A stretch of 64,000 nt of DNA, from NCBI RefSeq assembly GCF_040207125.1, contig NZ_CP157940.1, positions 682,001 through 746,000 on the forward strand, given 5' to 3'. This document shows, piece after piece, positions 54,762-63,708 of the stretch (position 1 is the stretch's first letter; each line of letters starts with the position of its first letter). Below the pieces are notes generated by a model. That model made no database searches. It saw nothing but the letters and a program-made list of their open reading frames with translations, and was not told where the DNA came from. The translations under genes were made by a program, and so were the position numbers. This stretch comes from Lacrimispora sp. BS-2. Its GTDB lineage: Bacteria > Bacillota > Clostridia > Lachnospirales > Lachnospiraceae.

Positions 54762-55979
54762 ATGAGGAATTTTGAAAAATCCAGTAAGTTAGATCATGTG
54801 TGTTATGATATCAGAGGTCCGGTTATGGATGAAGCGAACCGGATGATTGACCAGGGAATTGATATATTAAAGTTAAATATCGGGAATCCGGCCCCTTTTG
54901 GTTTTCGTGCTCCGGAGGAGCTGCTTAAACAAATGAATGAAAATTTGTCCCATACAGAAGGGTACTCGGATTCCAAGGGGCTTCTTTCTGCCAGAAGGGC
55001 AATCGTCAAATACTGTAAGAAAAAAGGGATTGAGCAGGTCACTGTGGATGATGTATACACGGGAAACGGCGTAAGCGAGCTGATCACGTTAAGCATGCAG
55101 GGGCTGTTAAACTGCGGGGATGAGATTTTAGTCCCTTCTCCCGACTATCCGTTATGGACTGCATCCGTAACTCTTTCAGGCGGAACTGCTGTCCATTATA
55201 CGTGCGACGAAGGGGCAGACTGGTACCCGGATATCAATGATATAAAAAGCAAAATTACAAGCAGGACCAAGGGGATCGTCATCATCAACCCCAACAATCC
55301 TACGGGGACCCTGTATCCAAAGGAAGTTCTGGAGGAGATCGTGGAAATAAGCCGGAAGCATGGGCTGATCATTTTTGCAGATGAAATTTATGACAGGCTT
55401 GTCTTTGACGGCTTAAAGCATGTATCCATTGCCTCCCTTGCACCGGACCTTTTGACCATTACCTTCAATGGCCTTTCTAAATCCCATTTAATCGCAGGAT
55501 ACCGCTGTGGCTGGATGAGTCTTTGCGGCGATAAATCTTTTGCAAAAGGTTATGTGGAAGGGATAAACTTATTATCCTCCATGCGGCTTTGCTCCAATGT
55601 CCCGGCCCAGTCCGTGATCCAGGCTGCACTGGAGATGGAAGAGGAAACTGAAAAATTGATGGTACCGGGCGGGAGAATATACGAACAGAGAGAATACACG
55701 TATCAGGCGTTAAATGAGATTCCGGGAATTTCGGTGGTAAAGCCAAAAGCAGCCTTTTACATGTTCCCGAAGATCGATACCGGTAAATTTAACATTTATG
55801 ATGATGAAAGGTTTGTATTAGACTTTTTAAAGGATAAGAAGATCCTGCTGACTCATGGAGGCGGGTTCCACTGGGAAAAACCGGATCATTTCCGGGTCGT
55901 TTATCTTCCGGAGTTAAACCAGCTGAAACTGGCATGTGACAAGCTGGCGGATTTCATGTCCTGCTACATACAGAAATAG
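54762..55979 (+). CDS. alaA: Glutamate-pyruvate aminotransferase AlaA
   Basis: 405 residues, the same length as E. coli AlaA and similar along the whole chain (KSSKLDHVCYDIRGPV, LKLNIGNPAPFGF, GNGVSELI, INPNNPTGT, FADEIYD and the PLP-lysine region NGLSKSHLIAGYR). It makes alanine from pyruvate and glutamate in the cytoplasm. The ATG at 54762 lies 7 nt after AGAGGAG. The preceding T-box reads Ala, matching the product. Confidence 0.95.
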   Translation: MRNFEKSSKLDHVCYDIRGPVMDEANRMIDQGIDILKLNIGNPAPFGFRAPEELLKQMNENLSHTEGYSDSKGLLSARRAIVKYCKKKGIEQVTVDDVYTGNGVSELITLSMQGLLNCGDEILVPSPDYPLWTASVTLSGGTAVHYTCDEGADWYPDINDIKSKITSRTKGIVIINPNNPTGTLYPKEVLEEIVEISRKHGLIIFADEIYDRLVFDGLKHVSIASLAPDLLTITFNGLSKSHLIAGYRCGWMSLCGDKSFAKGYVEGINLLSSMRLCSNVPAQSVIQAALEMEEETEKLMVPGGRIYEQREYTYQALNEIPGISVVKPKAAFYMFPKIDTGKFNIYDDERFVLDFLKDKKILLTHGGGFHWEKPDHFRVVYLPELNQLKLACDKLADFMSCYIQK

Positions 55980-55984
55980 TGACA

Positions 55985-56031
55985 AAAGAGCATTGGAAAC
56001 AGCCTGTTTTTTGGCCGCCCAATGCTCTTTA
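55985..56031. terminator. Bidirectional hairpin between convergent genes
   Basis: AAAGAGCATTGG and CCAATGCTCTTT arms (perfect 12 bp with a longer loop) between alaA and the convergent SGNH gene. Confidence 0.7.
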
Positions 56032-56035
56032 AGAA

Positions 56036-57001
56036 TTAATTCTGCTCCGTAAGCTTAAGATAGTTTTTCAGTTCTCTGTTCCAGCCTGCAAACCGTTCCT
56101 CCTTCCGGTGATCAGCCAGGTCTGTGTGTTCTGACAAGAATTTACCCATATAGTCCGATACTTTTTTTGCTCCAAAGTAGTTTAGGTGATCCCCGTCATC
56201 ACGGGAGTCTTTTGCCCAGTCAATGCCCAGGGTATCAATATCCAAATTTAAGTCAATGTAAGTCAGCTGGTTTTCGTTTGCAAAGGCTGCGGCTGCATTG
56301 TGCTTGGCGTAGGACCAGCACTTTGGCGACGGTGCGCTGTACAGGATCAGCTGGATATCCTTATCCCTGCACAGGTTTACGATTTTATTTAAGTATAGCA
56401 AAGGCTGTTCGTCGATCACATAAACATCCTCTGTTTCCGTAACATATGGCCCGCTCTTGTAAGGATTCACGATTGCGCTGTATTGATATCCCTTATAAAC
56501 CGTGGCAGAATCTGGTTTTATCTTATGGCTTATGGTTTTCAGCATATAAAAGTGAAAATATTTCCAGTTGTCATGGTATTTGTAAATGGGAAATATTTTT
56601 TTCACTGTTTCTTCAATGGAAGTTTCAAGGGAGTTGATATATTTAAAATCCCGGTAAAATGCATTGGTTTCTAAAAAAACAAGGTTTGGGTGCTGGCTTT
56701 TAAGCAGCCGTTCCAGCAAGTAGTAAGTATCCTGCAATTGCTGGCTTGGGACACCGCAGTTATATCCGGAATAGCCGTAAGCATTCCAGACTTCCATGGG
56801 GGAAATGCTGGCACTGCATTCGCTGTCCCCGATTGCCACATAATCTATGGTGTCTTTTGGCTCCTTTAGAATGCCGTTTGCTTTTTTATAAAGGTTATCC
56901 CCCATGTTATTGTAGGGAAGGAGCAGGTAGGAGGTAATGTACAATAGAATAAAAAGTCCGGTTAAAAATAAAATTGATTTAATTCTGTTTTTGCTTTTCA
57001 T
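56036..57001 (-). CDS. SGNH-type extracellular protein (DltD-like position)
   Basis: 321 residues: N-terminal membrane anchor (~9-28) and an extracytoplasmic alpha/beta domain with AIGDSECS (G58-D59-S60, candidate nucleophile Ser) and a C-terminal DDGDHLNYFGAKK holding an Asp-His pair. The organisation is that of DltD/AlgX-type partners of MBOAT enzymes, which accept or donate the acyl group outside the cell. It is the last gene of the seven-gene operon, 11 nt after the MBOAT gene. Confidence 0.75.
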   Translation of the reverse strand: MKSKNRIKSILFLTGLFILLYITSYLLLPYNNMGDNLYKKANGILKEPKDTIDYVAIGDSECSASISPMEVWNAYGYSGYNCGVPSQQLQDTYYLLERLLKSQHPNLVFLETNAFYRDFKYINSLETSIEETVKKIFPIYKYHDNWKYFHFYMLKTISHKIKPDSATVYKGYQYSAIVNPYKSGPYVTETEDVYVIDEQPLLYLNKIVNLCRDKDIQLILYSAPSPKCWSYAKHNAAAAFANENQLTYIDLNLDIDTLGIDWAKDSRDDGDHLNYFGAKKVSDYMGKFLSEHTDLADHRKEERFAGWNRELKNYLKLTEQN

Positions 57002-57012
57002 CTCATCACCTC

Positions 57013-58599
57013 TTAAAATCCGGCATAAATAAGTTTTGCAGGTAAATATCCGTCGCCGTAAGCTCCTAAAACAATGATAAGAAGGATAGCAGCGTAAAGA
57101 AAGCTCCAGCGGGCAAACATATTCCAGCCGGAAATCCTGTCACGGATGGAGATCCCCTGTTCATGGATCAATCCCACTGTGTATACCGCTATAAAACCTA
57201 AAAATACGGCAATGAAATCAGGAAGGGACAGTCCTAACTTAAGCAATGAGCCGTCTGTGACCGCCGACCAGTGAAAGCCGGTGAAAATGGACTGAAACAT
57301 ATTCATTCCTGCGGTCAGGCTATTCGCCCGGAAGAACAGTTCTCCTGTAAACACAATTACAAGCAGTTTAACCGTCTGAAAGCTCCTGTACAAGGCGGAG
57401 GTCCGGCTGATCCTTAAAGCATTAACCATCCTTTGAATCACCGGTTCCAGCAGATTCCCCAATAGAATGAGAACAAAATAATACATTCCAAAGAAAATAT
57501 AATTCCACCCGGTTCCATGCCACAGCCCGTTTAAGATCCATACGCCAAACAGGGCGGCAGAAGAGGAAATGATCTGCCCTAAATGCTTTCCCAATTTGGC
57601 CCGGGATTTCTTTCCCAGATTCTTGACAAATTTGGTTAAGGATATGGGATAAAAAATATAATCCTTTAACCAGGCGCCAAGAGTGATATGCCAGCGTCTC
57701 CAGAATTCCGATGCAGTTTTGGAGAAAAAAGGCTGACGGAAATTTTCGGGGATGGCGATCCCAAACATTTCTCCGGTTCCGATGGTCATGTCAATGCAGC
57801 CTGAAAAATCCGCATATAGCTGAAAGGTATATAAAACGGCTCCGGCAATAACGATGATCCCGCCGTAATGATTGGCGGTATCGAAGATCGTTTCCACAAG
57901 CAGATTAAGACGGTCTGCAATAACAAGCTTTTTAAATAATCCCCACATGATCCGCTGAAGGCCGTAGGTAAGGTTCTTGTATTCCAATGGCTTCCCCTGG
58001 CAGAGGGCTTTTGCAGTCTGAGAGTAACGGCAGATCGGGCCTTCCAAAAGGGTTGGAAAAAAGGAGAGGTACAAAGCCAGTCTGCCTAAATTGTCGTCAG
58101 CCTCTATTTTTTCATAATAAACATCAATCAGGTATGAAATCGCCTGCAGGGTGTAAAAAGAAATCCCAATGGGCAGGGCGAATTTCATGGAAGGCAGAAG
58201 CCTTGGAAAGGATATTGCTTTTAATGCCAGGTTGAAGTTTTCAAAAAAGAAACCAGAGTATTTTAAAATCAATAAAATGCTAAGCTGCAATCCGATCCCA
58301 AGCCATAAGATCCTGCGGCGTTTGGAATCATAGGCTGCTTTTTTTGCCTTTTTATCCTCCGGGGCGTAAGCTGCCGGCATATAGTCTTTTTTGCAGGAAG
58401 CAAGCCATAGACCCATGTGGTGAATGGAAAGGGTAGAAAAAAGCAGATATGCCAGCAGTTTTCCGCTAAAGGAAAGGAAGAAAACATAACTGGCAATCAG
58501 CAGTACTTTATAACGGAAGCTTTGGGGCGCAAGCTGGTAGGCCAGCAATACCACCGGCAAAAAGATGAAAAGGTACAGGAGTGAATTGTAAGCCATCAT
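57013..58599 (-). CDS. MBOAT-family transferase (DltB-like)
   Basis: 528 residues with ~11 membrane helices. YNSLLYLFIFLPVVLLAYQL at the start, LEGPICRYSQ, FWRRWHITLGAWLKDYIFYP and ILNGLWHGTGWNYIFFG (catalytic His) are MBOAT signatures. Next to a carrier protein and an adenylation enzyme, it should move the carrier-bound aminoacyl group across the membrane, as DltB does for D-alanine. ATG 58599 or 58596. It abuts the carrier protein gene. Confidence 0.9.
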   Translation of the reverse strand: MMAYNSLLYLFIFLPVVLLAYQLAPQSFRYKVLLIASYVFFLSFSGKLLAYLLFSTLSIHHMGLWLASCKKDYMPAAYAPEDKKAKKAAYDSKRRRILWLGIGLQLSILLILKYSGFFFENFNLALKAISFPRLLPSMKFALPIGISFYTLQAISYLIDVYYEKIEADDNLGRLALYLSFFPTLLEGPICRYSQTAKALCQGKPLEYKNLTYGLQRIMWGLFKKLVIADRLNLLVETIFDTANHYGGIIVIAGAVLYTFQLYADFSGCIDMTIGTGEMFGIAIPENFRQPFFSKTASEFWRRWHITLGAWLKDYIFYPISLTKFVKNLGKKSRAKLGKHLGQIISSSAALFGVWILNGLWHGTGWNYIFFGMYYFVLILLGNLLEPVIQRMVNALRISRTSALYRSFQTVKLLVIVFTGELFFRANSLTAGMNMFQSIFTGFHWSAVTDGSLLKLGLSLPDFIAVFLGFIAVYTVGLIHEQGISIRDRISGWNMFARWSFLYAAILLIIVLGAYGDGYLPAKLIYAGF

Positions 58600-58827
58600 T
58601 TATTCCTCTTTTAATCGATGGATCATATCCCACATTGCCTTTGCGGAGTTAAAATTAGCGGGTACCATATCCATGGGAGTGATCTCGATGCCAAATGCAT
58701 CTTCAAGCTCCGGAATGAGGGAGAGAATGGAAAACGAGTCTAAAAGCCCTCCGTCAATGAGCCTTGTTTCTGTTTCATAGTCAATACTTGGGTTGATGTC
58801 ATTTAAGATTTCTAATAATTGTTCCAT
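58600..58827 (-). CDS. Acyl/aminoacyl carrier protein (DltC-like)
   Basis: 75 residues, a four-helix carrier protein with GGLLDSFSIL: S31 is the phosphopantetheine attachment site. It would carry the amino acid activated by the adenylating enzyme. The start overlaps the PLP enzyme's end by 16 nt and the stop abuts the MBOAT start. RBS AAGGAG. Confidence 0.9.
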   Translation of the reverse strand: MEQLLEILNDINPSIDYETETRLIDGGLLDSFSILSLIPELEDAFGIEITPMDMVPANFNSAKAMWDMIHRLKEE

Positions 58828-60011
58828 GGTTTCGTCTCCTTAGGTTTAAAATAATTTAAAACATCCGTTTGAACGTGCGGTCTTGCAACCCGGAAATTTT
58901 CTTTTGCAGAATAGAGAAGGATCTGAGGCAAATCCCGGCTTAAAAATAAGGACATGCCTTCAGTTACCGAATAGGCGCCGGTCTTTTGGAAAATAAGCCG
59001 GTCTCCTGACTGAAGGTTCTGGAAGGGGTATTGTTTTACAAGCACATCATTTACCGTGCAAAGAGAGCCGCAGACCGTCCATTCCCTTCTTTCTCCTTCC
59101 CGCTGATTAAAATGAAAGATGGGCGGTTTTTTCATGGCCAGCATTTGCCCGTAATAATTTAGCTGGTGGATACCGCCGTCAACGATACAGTAAGGCTCTT
59201 CTTTGTTTATCTTCCTATCCACCACGCTGGTCACATAAGAACCGCAGGGAGCAGCGAGGAACCGGCCCATCTCCAGTGCGACCCTGCCGCCGAAGGCCAG
59301 CTTTTTGATAAACCCGGCAAGGCCGGTTAACATCTGCTCCTCTTCATTTTTCTCTTCTTCAAAGTAGCAGATGGGAAGTCCGGGCCCATACTCCAGTTTT
59401 TTGACGATAAAGCCGTAATCCTGGTTTAATTCCAGGCAAAATTGGTCCAGCATATGAAGTTCGTTTTCCAATTTGGTTATGGATTTCTTTTGTGTACCGG
59501 AAAAGTACTGGATCCCTTCAATGGTTATAAATTCATGGGTGCCGTCTGCAATGATTTGCCGGATCAGGCTTTCATCCATTCCGAACTGGTTTCCGGAGGT
59601 CAGGCGGAGGAGGACCCGTATGGGGATATGAAGGTTTTCTGAATAAGCAGTAAGAATCTGCCAGTGGGAGAGAGATTCGGCAGTATAAATGATCTCATCT
59701 CCATAGTGTTTTAAGGCATATTCTATGTCCTCAGGCTTCTTATGTACGCCAGACATAACGACTTTCCCCATGTTAATTCCGGCTCTTTCGCAGATGGCGA
59801 ATTCGCCGGGAGAGCAGACCTCAAAGGAATCCACCATTTCTTCTAAATCCTTGATGACAAATGGATTGGCCTTCATGGCATAGCATAATTCTACGTCCTC
59901 TCCAAGAACATCTCTGATTTTTTCCACCTGCATGGCCAGGATATCCGTATCAAAAATGTAGAAGGGGGTTTTATACTCATGAATGGCGTGTTCAAACATT
60001 TTTTCGTTCAT
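58812..60011 (-). CDS. Fold-type III PLP decarboxylase-like enzyme (BtrK-like context)
   Basis: 399 residues of the alanine racemase/Orn-DAP-Arg decarboxylase fold: PLP lysine K47 in CYAMKANP, VCSPGEFA, a phosphate-binding ALEMGRFLAAPCG and the C-terminal beta barrel with GAYSVTEGMS. In this family diaminopimelate and ornithine decarboxylases dominate, but BtrK of butirosin biosynthesis decarboxylates carrier-bound glutamate. Its position between the adenylating enzyme and carrier protein favours action on an amino acid before or after loading (inference). It may instead be a racemase. It overlaps the adenylation gene by ATGA. Confidence 0.85.
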   Translation of the reverse strand: MNEKMFEHAIHEYKTPFYIFDTDILAMQVEKIRDVLGEDVELCYAMKANPFVIKDLEEMVDSFEVCSPGEFAICERAGINMGKVVMSGVHKKPEDIEYALKHYGDEIIYTAESLSHWQILTAYSENLHIPIRVLLRLTSGNQFGMDESLIRQIIADGTHEFITIEGIQYFSGTQKKSITKLENELHMLDQFCLELNQDYGFIVKKLEYGPGLPICYFEEEKNEEEQMLTGLAGFIKKLAFGGRVALEMGRFLAAPCGSYVTSVVDRKINKEEPYCIVDGGIHQLNYYGQMLAMKKPPIFHFNQREGERREWTVCGSLCTVNDVLVKQYPFQNLQSGDRLIFQKTGAYSVTEGMSLFLSRDLPQILLYSAKENFRVARPHVQTDVLNYFKPKETKPWNNY

Positions 60012-61525
60012 GGCTGTTTTCCTTTACACAGTTCCAATAATTTTTTTCTGTCTATTTTGCCGTTTGCAGTAACCGGTAAATCCGGCAGGGGATAAAAGGC
60101 AGACGGAATCATATAAATTGGCAGGGATTCCCTCATCCGCACTGAAATTTCCCTTCCTTCCATATCACCCACATAAAATGCGGCGATCCGGTTCTTTTCT
60201 TCATCAAAGACGCAGCAGGCCCGCTGAATAAGGGGATAGCTGTTTATGACGGCTTCGATCTCTTCCAGTTCTATGCGGTGTCCCATATGCTTGATCTGGA
60301 AGTCCTTGCGCCCGGCAAAGCAAAGCTCCCCGTTCTCATGATAGAAAGCCAGATCACCGGTCCGGTAAATCGTTTCCAGGCAGTGAGTGTTAAGGGGATT
60401 TTGGACAAATGCCCGTTTGGTCTGCTCCGGATTGTTATAATACCCCAACGCCAGAGCTGTTCCAGATACGCAAAGCTCTCCGATCCGGTCTTTTTCGGTA
60501 ACCAGTTTGTCATCCTCATCCAGAAGGAAGACTTTTTCATTGGGAAATGCCTTTCCGATGGGAAGAGTTTCATGTGCTTCAAATTTCCGGTCCACAGGGT
60601 AGTAGGTACAGTTGCATGTGATTTCCGTAGGTCCGTACAGGTTTACGTAACGTGCATCAGGAAGGTATTTCTGCCAGATCGTTAAATGCTTCACAGGCAT
60701 TGCCTCGCCGCTGAATAAGACCTTATTGATTCTGGAGGGAACCTTATAGGTGAACCCCTTTAATTGGGTGATCAGGCACAGAGCGGAGACCGCCCAGATC
60801 AGGGTTGTTACCTGGCGTTCCCACAGGAAGTCAAGAAGTTCCATGGGAATGGAGAATAATTTCTTTGGGATGATGACCATGGTGGCTCCCACTTTAAGAG
60901 TGGAATAAATATCCTTAACAGACACATCAAAGTCAAAGGGGGCCTGGTTCCCGATAATGTCCTGGCCGGTTATGCCGAACATGGAAGGGAAATATTCCAT
61001 AAAATCAATGACCGACCGGTGGCTGACCAATACGCCCTTTGGAACGCCGGTAGAACCGGAGGTAAAGTTGCAGTACAGAGGATCGATATCCAGGGACAGG
61101 CCGCGGATAAGCTTCAAGGGTTCCTCTTTTATTTCGCTTTTTACAATCTCATGGTAGTCAAACAGATTACCGGAAAAATCCACGCCTTTCAGCAGGTTCC
61201 CGGTATCTCCCATGGTAATGATGGAACCGGTATTCAGTACATGAAGAATCTGCCGGATTCGGGCAGCCGGCTGTGCCGGACTGATCAGGACATAGAAGCA
61301 TCCGGCATATACAATTCCCATGAATGCGGTCAATGCCTCTACACTTTTGTCCATAAAAACCACAACAGGGCTTCCTGGTGACTCAAAACCGGAAAGAAAG
61401 CTGCCGATCCCTTTGGCGTTTAATAACAGTTCCTTATAAGAGCAGCTTTTATCCAGGTCTTGTGCAGCAATTTTTTCCGGATAAATGCTTGCAGAGTGTT
61501 CAAGATACTCCAGTACGTTTTTCAT
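60008..61525 (-). CDS. Amino-acid adenylating enzyme (DltA-like/NRPS A domain)
   Basis: 505 residues, a free-standing adenylation domain with A3 TSGSTGVPKGV, A4 FDFDVSVKD (Asp that binds the alpha-amino group), A5 NLYGPTEIT, A7 YRTGDLA, A8 GRKDFQIKHMGHRIELEE and A10 NGKIDRK. It activates an amino acid with ATP and loads it on the carrier protein. Which amino acid cannot be read here. ATG 61525 follows GAGGAG. It is the third gene of the operon, 15 nt after the kinase. Confidence 0.92.
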   Translation of the reverse strand: MKNVLEYLEHSASIYPEKIAAQDLDKSCSYKELLLNAKGIGSFLSGFESPGSPVVVFMDKSVEALTAFMGIVYAGCFYVLISPAQPAARIRQILHVLNTGSIITMGDTGNLLKGVDFSGNLFDYHEIVKSEIKEEPLKLIRGLSLDIDPLYCNFTSGSTGVPKGVLVSHRSVIDFMEYFPSMFGITGQDIIGNQAPFDFDVSVKDIYSTLKVGATMVIIPKKLFSIPMELLDFLWERQVTTLIWAVSALCLITQLKGFTYKVPSRINKVLFSGEAMPVKHLTIWQKYLPDARYVNLYGPTEITCNCTYYPVDRKFEAHETLPIGKAFPNEKVFLLDEDDKLVTEKDRIGELCVSGTALALGYYNNPEQTKRAFVQNPLNTHCLETIYRTGDLAFYHENGELCFAGRKDFQIKHMGHRIELEEIEAVINSYPLIQRACCVFDEEKNRIAAFYVGDMEGREISVRMRESLPIYMIPSAFYPLPDLPVTANGKIDRKKLLELCKGKQP

Positions 61526-61540
61526 AGGTTTTTACTCCTC

Positions 61541-62860
61541 TCAGACTGGTTCGATTGGAAAGGTTATACGGGCTTTGAAATTTGTCCGGTTTTTCTGTAT
61601 CTCAAAGGTACCGTTCATTTGTTCTGCTATTTTCTGACAGGTTTTTAGTCCGATGTTGGTGCTTTCCAAAAACACGCTGTCCTTGCGGATCTCATTGGAA
61701 ATGGTGATGATCAGGTCATTGCCGTTTATATAGCTTTTAACAATGACCGGCCCATCCCCACCGGCATATTTTTTAACATTGGAAAACAGGTTATCAAACA
61801 ACCGCCTTAGATATTGGATATCAGCAGTTATGCTGCATGGCTGCTCTGCAAATTCTGTTTTTACATCAAATCCCAGATTGCCAAGGTCAAACACGTACTC
61901 CATAAATAGCTGCTGGAGCAGGATCTTTGCGTCGAATGTCTCCATCTGCATGAATATCCGTTCCTTGCCAAACACAAGAAAATACTGGAACAGCCGGTCG
62001 GATAAGTCTTTTAACTGAATGGATTTTTCACGGCAGCTTTTTATGTATTTGTCAAGCTGTTCTTCCGAATGGTAGCTTTTTGAATCCAGTATTTCCAGGT
62101 AGCCGATCAGGGAGGTAAGAGGCGTTCGTATGTCATGGGATATGGAAGTAATCAGCTCACTGTTTGCTTCCCAGGCTTCCTTTTCACTTTTATACCTTGT
62201 AATAATGGAATTTCTCATGTTATCCGCGTTTCTTGCCAGAAGGGAAATCTCATCATTTCCTTTATAATAAATCGGCTGCTCCAGATCCCCTTTTTCAATC
62301 AGGGACACCTCTTTTGACAGAAGCATGATCCTGGCGATGATCTGATGGTTATAGATGATCAGGATCACAAACAGAAATAGGAAAAACACTCCCCATGAAA
62401 CATAGAATACCAGGTTATACCATTTTATTTCCGAAGAATCGATGATGGATACGGAATAGATGCCGTCGCTGAATGTGATATCCCGGGTGGCCTCCCAGAT
62501 GTTTTCCTCAATGGAGCCGGCAGGCTCATAGGATGTATAGGCATCATTCCAGAAGCCGGATTCGTAGATGATCTCATCGCCGTTAAAAATAGTTAAGTAA
62601 ACATATTTATGGTTCTTCACCCATTTGGAAATGGAACTTACGTTTTTCACGGATATCTGGTATTTATTGATGTAATGTTCAAAAGAGTTTTGATAATTGG
62701 TCAGCCGTTTCCATGCGGCATCTTCATTCATATGGTTTCTGGATACCAGATAATCACCAAAGGCCTGGGCAGCAAAGTACATCCCAAAGCTGATGATTGC
62801 TCCCAAGATCAATACAAATATTTGTTTATACCTTAAAGATGAGATCCATTTATGCTTCAT
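61541..62860 (-). CDS. Membrane sensor histidine kinase
   Basis: 439 residues: two membrane helices (~13-33 and ~148-172) flanking an extracytoplasmic domain of ~115 residues, HAMP-like linker, HisKA with H242 (SISHDIRTPL) and a HATPase domain with N-box DNLFSNVKKY. The DxGxG box is degenerate, with STNIGLKTCQKI as the G2 region, as in VanS-like kinases. Encoded 15 nt upstream of the adenylation gene, it probably senses envelope stress and controls this operon. Confidence 0.9.
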   Translation of the reverse strand: MKHKWISSLRYKQIFVLILGAIISFGMYFAAQAFGDYLVSRNHMNEDAAWKRLTNYQNSFEHYINKYQISVKNVSSISKWVKNHKYVYLTIFNGDEIIYESGFWNDAYTSYEPAGSIEENIWEATRDITFSDGIYSVSIIDSSEIKWYNLVFYVSWGVFFLFLFVILIIYNHQIIARIMLLSKEVSLIEKGDLEQPIYYKGNDEISLLARNADNMRNSIITRYKSEKEAWEANSELITSISHDIRTPLTSLIGYLEILDSKSYHSEEQLDKYIKSCREKSIQLKDLSDRLFQYFLVFGKERIFMQMETFDAKILLQQLFMEYVFDLGNLGFDVKTEFAEQPCSITADIQYLRRLFDNLFSNVKKYAGGDGPVIVKSYINGNDLIITISNEIRKDSVFLESTNIGLKTCQKIAEQMNGTFEIQKNRTNFKARITFPIEPV

Positions 62861-63563
62861 CGATCTGATAGCCCTTTCCCCAAACGGTTCGTATGATGGC
62901 AGGATTATTAAAATCCAGTTCCAGTTTTTTCCTCAGCTTTAAAATATGTACCATGACTGTATTGGTGGAGGAAGGGAGGAATTTATCGTTCCATACGCCC
63001 TCATAGATTGCCTGTGCATCTTTGGCTTTTCCCCTGTTCCTGACCAGATACATCAAAACCTGGAACTCTGTGTCCGTAAGATCAATTTTTTGATTTTCCC
63101 GGTAAACAAAATGGCCTGCTGTGTCGATCAGAATATCCTGCAGACGGATTTCCGAAATGCCGGAGAGGGGTGTTCCTTTCCCTTTATAGACAACATATCT
63201 TCTTAAAAGAGACCGGACCTTCATGAGCAGCTCTGCCTGTGAAAATGGTTTTACAAGATAATCATCGCCCCCGTTTTCATAGGCCGCTGTTTTATCACTT
63301 TCCTTTGATTTTGCGGTTAAAAACAACACAGGAGCAGAGGATATCCGACGGATCTGGGTACAGGCATCGATCCCTGATAAACCGGGCATCATGATGTCTA
63401 AAATAATAAGATCAATATCAGGATTGCCTGTGACGGCTGCGACCGCATCATTTCCATTTGCTGCTGACCATACGGAATAGCCATTGTTTTCCAGCTGAAT
63501 GCGAAGGACCTCCCGGATGTCTGCATCGTCATCCACTACCAATATCTGCTGTGATGTATTCAT
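62850..63563 (-). CDS. OmpR-family response regulator
   Basis: 237 residues: receiver domain with D11-D12-D13 and phospho-acceptor D56 (ILDIMMPGLSG), Lys in LVKPFSQAEL, and a C-terminal winged helix (DTEFQVLMYLVRNRGKAKDAQ and WGKGYQID). It overlaps the kinase gene by 11 nt. AAGGAGG precedes ATG 63563. The arrangement mirrors DltRS placed ahead of dltABCD in group B streptococci (established for that species). Confidence 0.93.
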   Translation of the reverse strand: MNTSQQILVVDDDADIREVLRIQLENNGYSVWSAANGNDAVAAVTGNPDIDLIILDIMMPGLSGIDACTQIRRISSAPVLFLTAKSKESDKTAAYENGGDDYLVKPFSQAELLMKVRSLLRRYVVYKGKGTPLSGISEIRLQDILIDTAGHFVYRENQKIDLTDTEFQVLMYLVRNRGKAKDAQAIYEGVWNDKFLPSSTNTVMVHILKLRKKLELDFNNPAIIRTVWGKGYQIDEA

Positions 63564-63602
63564 GGATCTGCAGCCTCCTTTTTTATTATTTTAATAAGAA
63601 AA

Positions 63603-63662
63603 ATTATATCATTTATGGATAGAATAACAATGAAATTCAGGGGAATTAAGAATTATTAAGAA
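63603..63662 (-). promoter_or_regulatory. Promoter and direct-repeat operator of the seven-gene operon
   Basis: Minus strand TTGTTA (63625-63630), 16-bp spacer, TATAAT (63603-63608). Upstream lie two 8-bp direct repeats ATTAAGAA (63645-63652 and 63655-63662) at a 10-bp period, about one helix turn, as OmpR-family regulators bind. Autoregulation by the first gene is likely. Confidence 0.6.
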
Positions 63663-63676
63663 ATGGTCCGAGAGTT

Positions 63677-63708
63677 AAAAAAAGACCGGTCAGGAAGAAC
63701 CGGTCTTT
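63677..63708 (-). terminator. Terminator overlapping the YdeI-type gene stop
   Basis: AAAGACCGGT / ACCGGTCTTT arms; on the minus strand a T tract follows (complement of 63677-63682). The gene's stop codon (63690-63692) lies inside the hairpin. Confidence 0.85.

Noticed and set aside
56446..56937. Plus-strand open frames opposite the SGNH gene
   Set aside because: They are antisense shadows of a well-supported gene and have no ribosome binding sites.
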